The notes beneath the pieces were generated by a model that searched no databases, was not told the DNA's origin, and worked only from the letters and a program-made list of their open reading frames with translations. Shown piece by piece: positions 16,546 through 27,917 of a stretch of 64,000 nt of DNA. The position numbers and the translations under genes were made by a program. This DNA is from an uncultured Francisella sp. (GTDB lineage Bacteria; Pseudomonadota; Gammaproteobacteria; Burkholderiales; Neisseriaceae): positions 62,001-126,000 of the forward strand of contig CALTVE010000002.1 of NCBI GenBank assembly GCA_943913135.1, read 5' to 3'. How positions within the stretch are numbered: the stretch's first letter is position 1; every line of letters starts with the position of its first letter.

Positions 16546-19500
16546 ATGCCAAAAAGAACCGACTTAAAAACCATCCTTATTCTAGGGCCGGGGCCTATTG
16601 TTATCGGTCAAGCTTCTGAATTCGATTATTCAGGTACCCAGGCATGTAAGGCTCTGAAAGAAGAAGGTTATAAAGTCGTATTGGTCAACTCTAACCCTGC
16701 CACCATCATGACCGATTTTGAAATGGCTGATGTCACCTATATCGAGCCTATCGAATGGTCCATGGTCGAAAAAATCATTGAAAAAGAACGTCCTGATGCT
16801 ATTTTACCAACCATGGGTGGGCAAACCTCTCTCAATTGCGCTCTCGATTTAAGTCGCCACGGTGTCCTAAAAAAATATGGGGTAGAGCTGATCGGAGCCA
16901 GCGAAGAGGCCATTAAAAAAGCTGAAGATCGTGGTCTATTTAAAGCAGCAATCAAAAAAATCGGGCTAAAGTGCCCCCTTTCTTTTCATTGTCGTACCAA
17001 GGAAGAAGCGGAAGCAGCACAGAAAAAAGTAGGGTTTCCCGCCTTGATTCGTCCTTCTTTTACCATGGGGGGCTCTGGCGGAGGGATCGCCTATAACCAG
17101 GAAGAATTTGATACCATCTGCGAAAGGGGCTTCGCCGCTTCCCCTACCCATGAACTGCTGGTCGAACAGTCCATTCTTGGGTGGAAAGAATACGAAATGG
17201 AAGTGATCCGCGATAACCAGGGTAACTGCATTATTGTCTGCTCGATCGAAAACTTCGACCCGATAGGCATACATACCGGCGATTCCATTACCGTTGCACC
17301 CATTCAGACCTTAACAGACCAAGAATTTCAAATTATGCGCAATGCCAGCATTGCAGTACTGCGCGAAATCGGAGTAGACACTGGCGGTTCGAATGTGCAA
17401 TTTGCACTTAAACCCGATACCGGCGAAATGATGGTGATCGAAATGAACCCTCGTGTATCCCGCTCTTCGGCTTTAGCTTCTAAGGCAACTGGGTTTCCCA
17501 TCGCCAAAGTGGCAGCCAAACTGGCTGTTGGCTATACCTTAGATGAAATTAAAAACGAGATCACAGGGGGTCAAACCCCAGCTTCTTTCGAACCTACTTT
17601 AGACTATATCGTTGTTAAAATCCCGCGCTTTGCCTTTGAAAAATTTCCTTCCGCCGACGATCGTTTAACCACACAGATGAAATCGGTTGGAGAAGTGATG
17701 GCTCTTGGCCGTACCTTTGAAGAAGCTTTGCAAAAAGCTTTACGCAGCTTAGAAACCGGCCTTGAAGGCTTTAATCCGCAAAGCCAAGACGAAGGTCTAA
17801 TCCGACAAGAACTAACAGAGACCCGTTCCAATAGAATCCTTTATATCGCCGATGCCTATAGAATAGGTTTATCTACAGAAGAAATTGCTGCCTTAACCGG
17901 CATAAATCCATGGTTTCTAATAGCAATCGAAAAAATTATCACTTTAGAAAAAAGTTTGGTAGAAGAAAATAAAAATTTAGACACCCTAACAAAAGAATCA
18001 CTCCTTCATTTAAAACGTGCTGGGTTTTCTGACGCGCGCCTTGCGTCGCTCCTACGCTGCAGCGAGGAAGCCATTCGCCATAAACGTATTCACGATTTTA
18101 ATTTGAGACCTTCTTATAAACGGGTAGATACCTGCGCCGGCGAATTTGCCACTGCCACGGCTTATCTTTATTCTACTTACGAGCCTTTTGATGAAGCAAA
18201 GCCTAGCGATCACAAGAAAATTATGATTTTAGGTAGCGGCCCTAATCGCATCGGACAGGGAATAGAATTTGATTACTGCTGCGTACACGCTGCGTTAGCC
18301 CTTAAAGATGCAGGCTGGCAAACCATTATGGTCAACTGCAATCCAGAAACCGTTTCCACAGATTATGATATTTCCGACAAGCTGTATTTCGAGCCCTTAG
18401 TTTTAGAGGATGTATTAAATATCGTCGAAAAAGAAAAGCCTGCAGGATTAATTGTTCATTATGGCGGACAAACTCCTTTAAAGCTGGCTAATGAATTATC
18501 ACGTTTAGGTGTTCCCATACTCGGCACTTCTGCTGACAGCATCGATAAAGCCGAAGATAGAAAGCGCTTTCAGGCGATTTTACAACAATTTTGTTTAAAG
18601 CAGCCTGAAAACGCTACCGTCACCAATCTGGAAGATGCCTTAAAATCAGCCCAAAAAATCGGCTACCCTTTAGTTGTGCGTCCTTCCTATGTGTTGGGCG
18701 GTCGGGCAATGCAAATTGTCTATGAAGAAGATGAATTAAAGCGGTATATTGCAGAAGCGGTAAGAGTTTCGCCTCAAAACCCAGTCCTGCTTGATCACTT
18801 TTTGGATAATGCCATTGAAGTAGATGTGGACTGCATTGCCGATGGTGAAGCTACGGTCATTGGTGGGTTGATGCAGCATATTGAACAAGCAGGCGTGCAC
18901 AGCGGTGATTCAGCCGCCTCCTTGCCCGCTTATTCCTTAAATCCAGCAGTGCAAGAAGAAATCCGCAGGCAAAGTAAAATGCTCGCCCACGCTTTGAATG
19001 TTGTCGGGCTTATGAATATTCAGTTTGCCATCCGCAATAACACTGTCTATGTTTTAGAAGTCAATCCCCGTGCCAGCCGTACTGTGCCCTTTGTCAGCAA
19101 GGCCTGCGGTATTCCTTTAGCTAAGATAGGAGCTCGAGTAATGGCCGGAGAAAAACTCAAAGACATAGGCTTTACTGAAGAAATTATCCCACACTATTAT
19201 TTTGTCAAAGAAGCTGTGTTTCCATTTACCAAGTTCCCAGGAGTAGACGCTATCTTGGGCCCGGAAATGCGTTCAACCGGAGAAGTCATGGGCGTCGGAC
19301 AAACCTTCTCTGAAGCCTTTATCAAATCGCAATTAGACGGAGCCCCTTCCTTACCCAAAAAGGGTTGGATCTTTTTGTCGATCAGAGATGAAGATAAAGT
19401 CTTTTTGCCGGAAATTGCCAAAAACTTTTTAGCTAATGGCTATCACCTGTGCGCTACCCGCGGCACCGCGTTATATTTACGCGAGCGTGGCTTTCCTGTC

Positions 19501-19752
19501 GAAGCCATCAACAAAGTGATAGAAGGGCGGCCACATATCGTCGATAAAATTAAAGATGGAGAAATCGCCTTGGTTATTAATACGGTGAGTCATCGTCTAC
19601 AATCGGTACGCGACAGTCATTCTATTCGTCGCACCGCCTTAAATCGTAAGATCCCGCTGTACACTACCATTGCCGCAGGACTGGTAATAAGCCAGGGAAT
19701 AGGCAAAATGAAGGATTTAGAAGTGTACCCCATCCAGACAGTCGCAGGTTAA
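16546..19752 (+). CDS. carB: Carbamoyl-phosphate synthase, large subunit
   Basis: Makes carbamoyl phosphate from bicarbonate, ammonia and two ATP. The 1068-residue product (E. coli 1073) contains the two homologous halves, each beginning with an ATP-grasp synthetase unit ([38 protein letters not shown]), the oligomerisation domain around 400-550, and the C-terminal allosteric MGS-like domain. Its stop is 1 bp before rnhA, an arrangement different from enterobacteria, where carAB stands alone. Confidence 0.98.
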   Translation: MPKRTDLKTILILGPGPIVIGQASEFDYSGTQACKALKEEGYKVVLVNSNPATIMTDFEMADVTYIEPIEWSMVEKIIEKERPDAILPTMGGQTSLNCALDLSRHGVLKKYGVELIGASEEAIKKAEDRGLFKAAIKKIGLKCPLSFHCRTKEEAEAAQKKVGFPALIRPSFTMGGSGGGIAYNQEEFDTICERGFAASPTHELLVEQSILGWKEYEMEVIRDNQGNCIIVCSIENFDPIGIHTGDSITVAPIQTLTDQEFQIMRNASIAVLREIGVDTGGSNVQFALKPDTGEMMVIEMNPRVSRSSALASKATGFPIAKVAAKLAVGYTLDEIKNEITGGQTPASFEPTLDYIVVKIPRFAFEKFPSADDRLTTQMKSVGEVMALGRTFEEALQKALRSLETGLEGFNPQSQDEGLIRQELTETRSNRILYIADAYRIGLSTEEIAALTGINPWFLIAIEKIITLEKSLVEENKNLDTLTKESLLHLKRAGFSDARLASLLRCSEEAIRHKRIHDFNLRPSYKRVDTCAGEFATATAYLYSTYEPFDEAKPSDHKKIMILGSGPNRIGQGIEFDYCCVHAALALKDAGWQTIMVNCNPETVSTDYDISDKLYFEPLVLEDVLNIVEKEKPAGLIVHYGGQTPLKLANELSRLGVPILGTSADSIDKAEDRKRFQAILQQFCLKQPENATVTNLEDALKSAQKIGYPLVVRPSYVLGGRAMQIVYEEDELKRYIAEAVRVSPQNPVLLDHFLDNAIEVDVDCIADGEATVIGGLMQHIEQAGVHSGDSAASLPAYSLNPAVQEEIRRQSKMLAHALNVVGLMNIQFAIRNNTVYVLEVNPRASRTVPFVSKACGIPLAKIGARVMAGEKLKDIGFTEEIIPHYYFVKEAVFPFTKFPGVDAILGPEMRSTGEVMGVGQTFSEAFIKSQLDGAPSLPKKGWIFLSIRDEDKVFLPEIAKNFLANGYHLCATRGTALYLRERGFPVEAINKVIEGRPHIVDKIKDGEIALVINTVSHRLQSVRDSHSIRRTALNRKIPLYTTIAAGLVISQGIGKMKDLEVYPIQTVAG

Positions 19753-19753
19753 A

Positions 19754-20200
19754 ATGATGCACAAACCGCTTCGCGTTTACACCGATGGCGCCTGTAAAGG
19801 TAACCCCGGCCCAGGCGGCTGGGGGGTTTACATTGAAGGTGCTGCTTTTCCCCAAGAACTTTATGGGGGTGAGAAAGAATCTACTAATAACCGCATGGAG
19901 TTAACTGCAGTCATTCGTGCTTTAGAAACCATTGCGCCGACAGTTCCCTTAGAAATCTGGACCGATTCGCAATATGTACATAAAGGGATTAACCAATGGG
20001 TACATGGATGGCAAAAAAATGACTGGCATACCGCCAATAATAAGCCGGTCAAAAATAAGGAATTGTGGCAAGCTTTAATCCATTTAAGCCGCGGACGTAA
20101 GATCATTTGGCATTGGGTAAAAGGTCATGCCGGTCATCCAGGTAATGAAAAAGCTGATGCTTTGGCTAACAAGGGTATAGAAAAAGGTGATAAGGCATGA
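19754..20200 (+). CDS. rnhA: Ribonuclease HI
   Basis: Cleaves the RNA strand of RNA-DNA hybrids in the cytosol. The 148-residue product keeps all four carboxylates of the active site: Asp11 (YTDGACKGNPG), Glu49 (NRMELTAV), Asp71 (WTDSQYV) and Asp135 (GNEKADALA), and the basic handle region (WVHGWQKNDWHT). Two ATGs are adjacent at 19754 and 19757. It is wedged between carB (1 bp) and the S9 peptidase gene (ATGA overlap). Confidence 0.97.
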   Translation: MMHKPLRVYTDGACKGNPGPGGWGVYIEGAAFPQELYGGEKESTNNRMELTAVIRALETIAPTVPLEIWTDSQYVHKGINQWVHGWQKNDWHTANNKPVKNKELWQALIHLSRGRKIIWHWVKGHAGHPGNEKADALANKGIEKGDKA

Positions 20201-22236
20201 ATTGTAAAAAATTTTTAATCCTCGCCACCTTATTTTTTTTAGGAGGATGCGTTTTAATGGGCAACCAACATACAAAAGCCGATGATGAATCAACACTAAT
20301 CGCACGAGAAATCCTTTTTGATAATCCAGAAATCGCCGGAGCCGATTTAAGTCCAGATGGTCGCTATATCACCTTTATGAAGACCTATAAGGGGATTTTA
20401 AATATCTGGATTAAAAAAATCGATGAGCCCTTTGAAGAAGCGCGCCTATTAACAGATAGCAGCAGCCCTTTAACAGGCTACTTCTGGACTGAAGATAGCC
20501 AATATATTATTTATCTCAAAGATCATGATGGCGATGAAAATTATAATCTCTATGTCATTAAACCCAAAGAAGCAAAGACCGGACATTTGCCGGTAGCGCG
20601 TAATTTAACCCCATTCCCTAAAGCGACAGTATTTATTGCTCATGTCAGCGAAAAAGAGCCAGATTCCGTGTGGCTGGGGATTAATCAGCGCGACCCTGCT
20701 TGGCATGACCTTTACCATCTTTCTTTAAAAAGCGGACAACTAACGGAACTTTATAAAAATACCGATCGCATTACCGCTTATGAATTCGATTGGGAGGACC
20801 ACTTACGTCTGATGGAACGCACGGATGCTCAAGGAAACAGCGAACTTTTGCGCTTTACTTCTGGTAGAGCTTTAGAAAAACTTTTAACCGTGCCGATGGG
20901 AGAATTTTTCTCTGTGATCGCATGGAGCCCAGACAATAAAACTCCATACTTAATCACCAATCACGGCAATACAGATCTAGCGAGTCTATATTTATTTGAC
21001 TTAGATAGTAAAAAACTCCATCTGATCGAAAGCGATCCCAAAAACAAAGTAGATATCGATGGCGTCGGTTTTAACCATATTACGCGAAAGTTGATTGTTA
21101 CCAGCTATACCGATGATAAAACAGAGCGTTACTGGAAAGATAAAACCTGGGAAGAAAATTATCACTATCTACAAGAGCGATTTCCCGGTAAAGAAGTCAG
21201 CATTAGCGCTGAAGACAAAAATTATGACAAATTTTTGGTAATAGTTGGGGGGGACCGCTATGCCAGCGAGACCTATCTTTATGAGCCCAAGAAAGAAGGG
21301 CCAGAAAAATTAATTTACCAGTACACCAGCCGTCCACAGCTTAAAAAAGTAGAAAAGCTACTTTCCCCTATGCATGCGATTCGTTATAAAAGCGTCGATG
21401 GCTTAGAGATTCACGCTTATTTAACTCTGCCCCAGGGAGAAAGCATAGAGAAGCTCCCCTTAGTGGTATTGGTGCACGGTGGACCTAAAGGCGTACGCGA
21501 TTACTGGGGCTATGACTCAGAAGCACAGTTTTTAGCAAATCGTGGTTATGCTGTACTTCAAGCCAATTATCGTGGCAGCGGCGGCTATGGCAAGAAATTC
21601 TTAAATGCCGGTAACAAGCAGTGGGGACGCCTGATGCAGGATGATTTAAGCGCCGGAGTAAAATTCCTCGTTGAAAAAGGTATTGTCGACCGGAAAAAGG
21701 TGGTGATTATGGGCGGAAGCTACGGCGGATACGCCACTTTAGCAGGCCTTGCGTTTACTCCAGAACTCTATATAGGCGGGGTTGACATCGTCGGGCCCAG
21801 TAATTTGTTTACCCTTTTACAATCGATTCCTCCCTATTGGGAAGCAGGTCGGGCGGAGCTTTATGACATGGTGGGAGACCCAAACACAAAAGAAGGACAA
21901 CAACTTTTACGTTCAGCCAGTCCTCTTTTTAGTGTTGATAAAATCGATAAACCTTTACTGATTATCCAAGGAGCGAATGATCCGCGCGTGGCCCAAAGAG
22001 AAGCGGACCAAATTGTTGTTGCCTTAAGAGACAAAGGACAAAAAGTTGATTATCTGCTTGCCAAAGACGAAGGCCATGGCTATAGTCGTCCATTGAACCG
22101 GCTGGCAATGTATGCGGAAATTGAAAAATTTCTTAGTGAAATCTTAGGGGGCGCCCGACAAAAATCTTTATCCCCTAAGGTGGCTGCTACTTTGCAGAAA
22201 CTGCGCGTTGATATCGATAAAGTAAAGGTAAAGTAA
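20197..22236 (+). CDS. S9-family prolyl oligopeptidase-like lipoprotein
   Basis: Serine peptidase of 679 residues. It begins with a lipoprotein signal (LFFLGGC, Cys at about 20), so it is likely anchored in the envelope. Then comes a beta-propeller with WD40-like repeats (PEIAGADLSPDGRYITFMK, YFWTEDSQYIIYLKD) to about residue 390, and an alpha/beta-hydrolase domain with Ser508 (GGSYGGY), Asp595 (GANDPRVA) and His627 (DEGHGYS). The closest named groups are acylaminoacyl/dipeptidyl peptidases; exact specificity is unknown. It overlaps the rnhA stop by 4 bp and converges on folA. Confidence 0.88.
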   Translation: MNCKKFLILATLFFLGGCVLMGNQHTKADDESTLIAREILFDNPEIAGADLSPDGRYITFMKTYKGILNIWIKKIDEPFEEARLLTDSSSPLTGYFWTEDSQYIIYLKDHDGDENYNLYVIKPKEAKTGHLPVARNLTPFPKATVFIAHVSEKEPDSVWLGINQRDPAWHDLYHLSLKSGQLTELYKNTDRITAYEFDWEDHLRLMERTDAQGNSELLRFTSGRALEKLLTVPMGEFFSVIAWSPDNKTPYLITNHGNTDLASLYLFDLDSKKLHLIESDPKNKVDIDGVGFNHITRKLIVTSYTDDKTERYWKDKTWEENYHYLQERFPGKEVSISAEDKNYDKFLVIVGGDRYASETYLYEPKKEGPEKLIYQYTSRPQLKKVEKLLSPMHAIRYKSVDGLEIHAYLTLPQGESIEKLPLVVLVHGGPKGVRDYWGYDSEAQFLANRGYAVLQANYRGSGGYGKKFLNAGNKQWGRLMQDDLSAGVKFLVEKGIVDRKKVVIMGGSYGGYATLAGLAFTPELYIGGVDIVGPSNLFTLLQSIPPYWEAGRAELYDMVGDPNTKEGQQLLRSASPLFSVDKIDKPLLIIQGANDPRVAQREADQIVVALRDKGQKVDYLLAKDEGHGYSRPLNRLAMYAEIEKFLSEILGGARQKSLSPKVAATLQKLRVDIDKVKVK

Positions 22237-22250
22237 AGGTTTAAACCTTT
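22235..22250. repeat. 16-bp perfect palindrome between convergent genes
   Basis: AAAGGTTTAAACCTTT sits at the stop codon of the S9 peptidase gene, 12 bp before the folA stop. It has no loop and no T-run, so it is not a standard intrinsic terminator; it could be part of a bidirectional transcription end or be accidental. Confidence 0.3.
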
Positions 22251-22262
22251 GAAGAACACCCT

Positions 22263-22748
22263 TTAAGTTTTTTCCCATTTCTGCCAAGCTAAGGCTAAAC
22301 CTTGCTCGGTGGGAATCTGCTTTTCTTCTTGTAGGTGTAAAGAGCGTAATATTCCCATAGGGAAAAAAGTATCGCCATTTTCTATTTTTAAAGGAATTCG
22401 AGTTAGATAAACGGTGTCTACTTCTTCACTAAACAAGCGAAAAATATGAGCCCCGCCTGTGACAGCGATTTCTTTTTGATCGCTATAAGCGTGTAAAAGG
22501 GCTTCTTTGCTAGGGAATACCTTTGCCCCTGGTGCCTGGTAATTTTTTTGCCGACTTAACACCACGTTCACCCGCCCGGGTAAGGGTTTTTTTTTCAAGC
22601 TCTCCCAGGTGGTACGCCCCATCACCATGATTTTCCCCATCGTTTCTTGCTTAAAAAGTTTTAAATCTTCAGGTATATGCCAGGGGAGGTCACCTTTTTT
22701 TCCCATCACCCCATCTTCCGCAACCGCGACCACAAAACTAATCTTCAC
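22263..22748 (-). CDS. folA: Dihydrofolate reductase
   Basis: Reduces dihydrofolate to tetrahydrofolate with NADPH. The 161 residues show the N-terminal substrate-binding pattern [24 protein letters not shown], the cofactor segment [11 protein letters not shown] and the GGAHIF motif. The start codon is GTG at 22748, overlapping the thyA TGA by 4 bp, so it is translationally coupled to thyA, whose product dihydrofolate is its substrate. Last gene of the nhaD-to-folA operon. Confidence 0.96.
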   Translation of the reverse strand: MKISFVVAVAEDGVMGKKGDLPWHIPEDLKLFKQETMGKIMVMGRTTWESLKKKPLPGRVNVVLSRQKNYQAPGAKVFPSKEALLHAYSDQKEIAVTGGAHIFRLFSEEVDTVYLTRIPLKIENGDTFFPMGILRSLHLQEEKQIPTEQGLALAWQKWEKT

Positions 22749-23539
22749 ACCGCTACCTCCGCTTTAATGGCGGGGTAAGGATCGTAGCCTTCTAAGGCGA
22801 TATCTTCATATTTAAAATCAAAAAGATTATCTATCTGAGGGTTGAGCTTTAAAGTGGGCAAAGGCCGGGGACTACGACTCAATTGCAATTTAGCCTGCTC
22901 GATGTGATTGTTATAAAGATGTACATCTCCCAAAGTATGGATAAAAGTTCCTACTTTTAAGCCTGTTATCTGGGCAATCATATGGGTTAACAACGCATAG
23001 CTGGCGATATTAAAAGGCACCCCTAAAAAAACATCGCCGCTTCTTTGGTAAAGCTGGCAAGATAAACGATTATTCCCTACATAAAATTGAAACAAGAGGT
23101 GACAAGGGGGCAGGGCCATCTTATGAAGATCGCCTACATTCCAAGCCGATACAATTAAGCGGCGCGAATCAGGATGGGTGACAATTTCTGTTAGCAGATT
23201 TTTTATTTGATCGATAACCTTTCCTTCACTGCTTTGCCAAGCCCGCCATTGCTTTCCGTAAATCGGGCCTAAATTACCTTCTTCATCGGCCCATTCATCC
23301 CAAATCCGAACGCCATTCTCTTTTAAGTAGGCGATATTTGTGCCTCCTTGCAAAAACCATAAGAGTTCATAAATAATTGATTTTAAGTGCAACTTTTTAG
23401 TCGTTAATAGAGGAAATCCTTGATTTAAATCGAATTTCATCTGATAGCCAAAGAGCGAACGCGTACCGATACCTGTACGATCACTTTTGTCGACGCCCCT
23501 TTCTAACACCTCACGCAGCAAAGTAAGATAAGTGTGCAT
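22745..23539 (-). CDS. thyA: Thymidylate synthase
   Basis: Methylates dUMP to dTMP with methylene-tetrahydrofolate. The 264-residue product has exactly the E. coli length; the nucleophile is Cys146 in [11 protein letters not shown], and the dUMP-binding segments [13 protein letters not shown] and HLYNNHIEQ are intact. It starts 10 bp after the metW stop and overlaps folA. Confidence 0.98.
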   Translation of the reverse strand: MHTYLTLLREVLERGVDKSDRTGIGTRSLFGYQMKFDLNQGFPLLTTKKLHLKSIIYELLWFLQGGTNIAYLKENGVRIWDEWADEEGNLGPIYGKQWRAWQSSEGKVIDQIKNLLTEIVTHPDSRRLIVSAWNVGDLHKMALPPCHLLFQFYVGNNRLSCQLYQRSGDVFLGVPFNIASYALLTHMIAQITGLKVGTFIHTLGDVHLYNNHIEQAKLQLSRSPRPLPTLKLNPQIDNLFDFKYEDIALEGYDPYPAIKAEVAV

Positions 23540-23549
23540 AAAAAAACCT

Positions 23550-24143
23550 CTAAGAACCGTGTCGACCCAGACGGTACACCGCCAAGGAGCCGCGTAAATT
23601 GGATAAAAAACGTACCGGACGACCTTTTGTGAGCACCATCCGCTTTAACAGCGCGATTTTATTATCGTGACACAAAGTCTCAAAATCTTTGATTGTGCAC
23701 CAGTGGATATTGGGCGTATTATACCAACGGTAGGGCATACTCTCCGAAATTGGCATCCTACCTGTAAAATTTAATTGCATTCGATTACGCCAATAAGCAA
23801 AATTAGGAAAAGAGACGACCGCCTCTTTTCCCACACGTAACATTTCTTGCAAAATCGTTTCGATGTTCTGCATCGCTTGCAAAGTTTGTGACAAAATAAC
23901 GATATCAAATTGATTATCTTTAAAAAAATCTAAGCCATGATCGATATCACCTGAGAGTACATTAACTCCCTTAGCCATCGCGTTTAACACCTGCGTACTA
24001 TTGATTTCCACCCCATAGCCCACGCAATCTTTTTCATAGGTTAACGTCGCTAATAAGGCCCCATCGCCGCAACCTAAATCCAATACTCGACTGCGTGGCG
24101 GCACCCACTCATATAGATAGCGCAAATCACGCCGCAGATTCAT
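23550..24143 (-). CDS. metW: MetW, methionine biosynthesis methyltransferase-like protein
   Basis: A 197-residue class I SAM-binding fold protein with motif [16 protein letters not shown] and the MetW hallmark [10 protein letters not shown] plus [11 protein letters not shown]. In proteobacteria MetW is encoded with MetX and is needed for its full activity. It overlaps the metX 3' end by 17 bp, which fits the obligate pairing. Confidence 0.94.
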   Translation of the reverse strand: MNLRRDLRYLYEWVPPRSRVLDLGCGDGALLATLTYEKDCVGYGVEINSTQVLNAMAKGVNVLSGDIDHGLDFFKDNQFDIVILSQTLQAMQNIETILQEMLRVGKEAVVSFPNFAYWRNRMQLNFTGRMPISESMPYRWYNTPNIHWCTIKDFETLCHDNKIALLKRMVLTKGRPVRFLSNLRGSLAVYRLGRHGS

Positions 24144-25296
24144 GATCGATCTCGGTAAAAAGACGGTTAAAATAAATACGCATCGCCTCTATATATGCAG
24201 GGTCCTGCATTAAAAAGGCATCATGCCCATGTTCAGAATCTACCTCTAAATACTGTACTGCTTTACCTTCTTGAGTGAGTGCGTGCAGAATTTCCTTGCT
24301 GCGGCTTGGAGCAAAACGCCAATCACTGGTAAAGCTAATCAGTAATATTTGCGCCCGAATCCGCGACACTGCCTGGCGAAGGCTCCCGTGTTTTTCAGCA
24401 GGATCAAAATAGTCCAAGGCCTTGGTCATCAGTAAATAAGTGTTCGCATCAAAAAATTCAGCGAATTTATCTCCTTGATAACGTAAATAGGATTCCACTT
24501 CAAACTCACTCTCATAGGTATAGCTGCGATTCTTTAGAATCGTTCCGCGACCAAATTTGCTGGTTAACCCATATTCAGCAAGATAAGTAATGTGCCCCAT
24601 CATCCGTGCGATCTTGAGGCCTCGACGCGGTTTAGTCTGGTGCAAAGCATAGTGGCCTCCATAAAATTCCGGATCCGATAAAATCGCTTGGCGGGCCACA
24701 TCGTTAAACGCAATATTTTGGGCACTCAATTTCGGCGCAGAAGCAATAATAACTGCTCGACGTAAACGATTGGGATAATCGATGGCCCATTCTAACGCTT
24801 GCATTCCTCCTAGACTACCGCCCACCACCGCCGCCCATTGTTTGATTTTTAACGTATCAGCCAGACGAGCCTGGGTTTTGACCCAATCTTCTACCCCTAT
24901 TAAAGGAAAATCGGGGCCATAATGTCTGCCAGTATCAGGATTGACGCTGCTTGGGCTGGTACTGCCGGCGCAACCGGCGCTTTTACCACTGTAGCCACCC
25001 AAATTAGTAATTCCTACCACAAAAAAGCGTTGGGTATCTATCGGCTTATCTACTCCCACCATGCTATTCCACCAGCCAGGATATTGATCCTCTTTATGAT
25101 AACGTCCTGCTACATGATGGTTCCCGCTTAAAGCCGGGCAAATCAACACGGCATTGGTACCCTTCGAGTTTAATTGGCCGTAGGTTTCGATCATTAACTG
25201 ATAATTAGGCAGAATTACGCCTGCTTCTAAGGCAATGGGTTCATCAAACACGACCGTGCGCGTGGTTAGAAAGCTGTTTTTTCCCTCTTGCATCAT
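24127..25296 (-). CDS. metX: Homoserine O-acyltransferase
   Basis: Alpha/beta-hydrolase that acylates homoserine, the first committed step to methionine. The 389 residues have the nucleophile elbow [12 protein letters not shown] and the C-terminal Asp and His ([20 protein letters not shown]). In proteobacteria with MetW the enzyme is often a succinyltransferase, but the acyl donor cannot be fixed here. Oddity: the usual segment around SCFGSTGPSSI reads [19 protein letters not shown], about seven residues longer. Two ATGs (25296, 25293) are adjacent. It begins 13 bp after argE. Confidence 0.93.
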   Translation of the reverse strand: MMQEGKNSFLTTRTVVFDEPIALEAGVILPNYQLMIETYGQLNSKGTNAVLICPALSGNHHVAGRYHKEDQYPGWWNSMVGVDKPIDTQRFFVVGITNLGGYSGKSAGCAGSTSPSSVNPDTGRHYGPDFPLIGVEDWVKTQARLADTLKIKQWAAVVGGSLGGMQALEWAIDYPNRLRRAVIIASAPKLSAQNIAFNDVARQAILSDPEFYGGHYALHQTKPRRGLKIARMMGHITYLAEYGLTSKFGRGTILKNRSYTYESEFEVESYLRYQGDKFAEFFDANTYLLMTKALDYFDPAEKHGSLRQAVSRIRAQILLISFTSDWRFAPSRSKEILHALTQEGKAVQYLEVDSEHGHDAFLMQDPAYIEAMRIYFNRLFTEIDHESAA

Positions 25297-25309
25297 AAAA
25301 GCTACCTTT

Positions 25310-26473
25310 TTATACGCTCAAACGCAAAATCGCGCGTTTTAAAGCTTGTTCACAGGCTTCTAACTGGCTCAAGGGTACATATTCATTGGCTTGATGCGCC
25401 ATAGCTATGCTGCCTGGACCGCAGATGGCCACTTCAGAACCATAGGCAGCAAAATAACCTCCTTCAGTAGCGTAACCTACTTTACCACCTCCTTGTAAAC
25501 CAATTTCTGTGCTTAACCACTGTTTAAAAGCAGTTTCTTCCTGATTAGGCAAAGGCAGCACTTCATCGGTACGGTAAAAAGAAATCCCTATTGCCGGATC
25601 CTCACTTTTATCGTACATCTCTTTTAAGAGCTGATTATCTAGAAAACTGCGAATTTCTTTTTCTACCCTATCAAAAGATAAACCAGGCAAATTGCGACAA
25701 TCAAGCAGCAAAGAACACGTCGGGGGCACAATGTTTACCGCGCTGCCCCCGTGAATTTTCGCAACATTGAGCGTAGTAAAAGGCACATCAAAGGTAGGGT
25801 CTTGGTTGTTTTTCAAACGCTGGGACAGCTCCTCTAGATACGCCACCAATTTACTGGCGTAAAAAATAGCATTGACTCCTTTATCGGGCATAGAACTGTG
25901 GGCTCCCTTACCAGAAATCTCACACACAAAAGTAGCGTGTCCTTTATGCGATACCATAACCTGCATTGAGGTCGGTTCGCCTACCCATGCCCAAGCAGGG
26001 TGGATCTCTTCTTTTTCAAGCGCGGCAATTAACGAACTCACTCCCCGGCATGAAAGCTCTTCATCATACGAAATTGCAATATGCAAAGGGCGCTTTAATT
26101 TCGTTACTTTCATATCCGGCACACATGAAAGAAGGCAGGCTAAAAAACCCTTCATGTCAGCACTGCCACGCCCGTAGACTTTATCTTTTTTAATCAATAG
26201 GTTAAAAGGATTACTCTGCCACGCTTGCCCTTCTACCGGAACAGTATCACTATGCCCGGAAAACATCAGTCCATCTTTTTGATATCGACCGTATTTATCA
26301 GGAAAACTAGCAAATAAATGAGCTTTCGTTCTTTCTTTATTAAATACCTTAAAAAACTCGACTTTTTCTTCACTCAAATAATTAGCGACAGCGTCAATGA
26401 GGGGTAAATTAGAACAAGTACTGGTAGTGTCAAAGCTAATTAACCGTTCTAACCATTGAATATAGCTTGCCAT
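25310..26473 (-). CDS. argE: Acetylornithine deacetylase (M20 peptidase family)
   Basis: Zinc enzyme that releases ornithine from N-acetylornithine in arginine synthesis. The 387 residues carry the metal sites of M20 enzymes: [19 protein letters not shown], the Glu pair in [10 protein letters not shown], and the dimerisation domain from about 180. Length and the GEPTSMQV segment favour ArgE over DapE. It is the second gene of the operon led by nhaD, 10 bp after it. Confidence 0.9.
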   Translation of the reverse strand: MASYIQWLERLISFDTTSTCSNLPLIDAVANYLSEEKVEFFKVFNKERTKAHLFASFPDKYGRYQKDGLMFSGHSDTVPVEGQAWQSNPFNLLIKKDKVYGRGSADMKGFLACLLSCVPDMKVTKLKRPLHIAISYDEELSCRGVSSLIAALEKEEIHPAWAWVGEPTSMQVMVSHKGHATFVCEISGKGAHSSMPDKGVNAIFYASKLVAYLEELSQRLKNNQDPTFDVPFTTLNVAKIHGGSAVNIVPPTCSLLLDCRNLPGLSFDRVEKEIRSFLDNQLLKEMYDKSEDPAIGISFYRTDEVLPLPNQEETAFKQWLSTEIGLQGGGKVGYATEGGYFAAYGSEVAICGPGSIAMAHQANEYVPLSQLEACEQALKRAILRLSV

Positions 26474-26483
26474 CTTACCCCCT

Positions 26484-27881
26484 TTAAAAGGAGAAAAATA
26501 TCAGGGTGTCGATTAAGAAAATAGGCATCAAAATGCCTACTGACCATAACATATAATGGACAAAATTAGGCATTACGATTAAGCGCTGCTCTGCGATGAA
26601 TTTCACCATTAAATTAGGGGCGTTGCCAATATAAGTGAACGCGCCCATAAACACCGCCCCCGTAGATATCGCCAGTAATGTGCGTGGTAATTCTTGCATC
26701 AAATAAGCAGCATCGCCAGAAGCCAAGTTAAAAAATACCAAGTAAGTGGGAGCATTATCTAGGAAAGAAGACAGTAGCCCCGTTATCCAGAAATACAGCA
26801 CATCTAAAGGGGCGCCCTTACTATCAGTGACCACCGATACAATGGGGCTAAACGCCCCCTCAAAACCAGCTTTTAAAATCAACAATACGGGAACAATGGT
26901 AATAAAAATGGCCAAAAAGAGCTCTGCTACCTCACGAATAGGTCCCCAGTCGAATTCGTTGCCGTTGCGTACTTGTTTGGGGGTATACCCATAAGAAATC
27001 AAGGTAACCAGCATCAAAATGCCATCGCGTACAATATCTTGGTAATCTATCTGTTTTCCATAAATTGCCACATATTGGCCAGGATTCCACACGCCCGATA
27101 ACACCACTGCCACTACGATCACCGCCAGCAAAATAAAATTAAATTTACCGTAGATCCGAATTTTTTGCTTTTCATTGCTAACAAAAATATTAGCGCCGCC
27201 TTCTTTACGATACAAATGACGGTCTAAAACATAAAAAATCAGCAACAGCAAAATTACGTTCAAACCTACTGGCAAAATAGCGTGGCGTAGGGTCCAGAAA
27301 AAATCTACTCCATGTAAAAAACCTAGGAATAGCGGTGGATCTCCAATAGGAGTCAGACCGCCACCAATATTAGCGACTAAAAAAATTAAGAAAATTAGCT
27401 GATGGACACGATAACGTCGCTTTTCATTAGCACGAATTAAAGGGCGAACCATAAGCATGGCCGCACCTGTGGTTCCCATTAAAGAGGCCAATAACGTACC
27501 AATTAGCAAAAGTGTGACATTGTGTCGCGGCGTGCCTCGGAGGTTCCCCCACACTAAAATTCCACCGGAAACCGTATAAAGAGCCAACAGCAACAAGATA
27601 AAGGAAACATATTCAATTAAAGCCTCTATCACTGCGCCGGCTGCAGCCTCTAGACCAAAAACATAAGCAAAGGGAATAACGAAAAACGCAGCCAACGTTA
27701 AAACGATCCATCCGCTATATTTTCCCCACAGGCGATGACTAATGAGCGGCATAATCGCCACCGAAAGCAAAATCAATGCAAAAGGAATCCCCCATAGGGG
27801 GCTTAAGCTCCTTCCATCCACTCCCTGAGCATAAAGCCCATAAGGTAAGAGAGCTAAAAGACCGCATAACAAAAAGCGCAT
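26484..27881 (-). CDS. nhaD: NhaD-type Na+/H+ antiporter
   Basis: Inner-membrane sodium/proton exchanger of the ion-transporter superfamily. The 465 residues contain about twelve hydrophobic helices; conserved family segments are NIGGGLTPIGDPPLFLGFL in the first half and SSFLDNAPTYLVFFNL and TYIGNAPNLMVKFIA in the second, with the paired Asp/Asn of the transport site. ATG at 27881 with AAAGGG nine bases before was preferred over a TTG 27 bp upstream. The first 20 residues look like a signal or first helix. It leads a six-gene operon. Confidence 0.9.
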   Translation of the reverse strand: MRFLLCGLLALLPYGLYAQGVDGRSLSPLWGIPFALILLSVAIMPLISHRLWGKYSGWIVLTLAAFFVIPFAYVFGLEAAAGAVIEALIEYVSFILLLLALYTVSGGILVWGNLRGTPRHNVTLLLIGTLLASLMGTTGAAMLMVRPLIRANEKRRYRVHQLIFLIFLVANIGGGLTPIGDPPLFLGFLHGVDFFWTLRHAILPVGLNVILLLLIFYVLDRHLYRKEGGANIFVSNEKQKIRIYGKFNFILLAVIVVAVVLSGVWNPGQYVAIYGKQIDYQDIVRDGILMLVTLISYGYTPKQVRNGNEFDWGPIREVAELFLAIFITIVPVLLILKAGFEGAFSPIVSVVTDSKGAPLDVLYFWITGLLSSFLDNAPTYLVFFNLASGDAAYLMQELPRTLLAISTGAVFMGAFTYIGNAPNLMVKFIAEQRLIVMPNFVHYMLWSVGILMPIFLIDTLIFFSF

Positions 27882-27917
27882 GGATAAAAACCCTTTGTAT
27901 CGGGTCAACGGGCAACT

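Noticed and set aside
17000..17300. Antisense frames of about 70-100 residues within carB
   Set aside because: carB is complete and conserved through this stretch; the antisense frames have no recognisable domains.
22235..22250. Palindrome AAAGGTTTAAACCTTT as an intrinsic terminator
   Set aside because: It has no loop, little GC and no T-run on either strand; kept only as a repeat.
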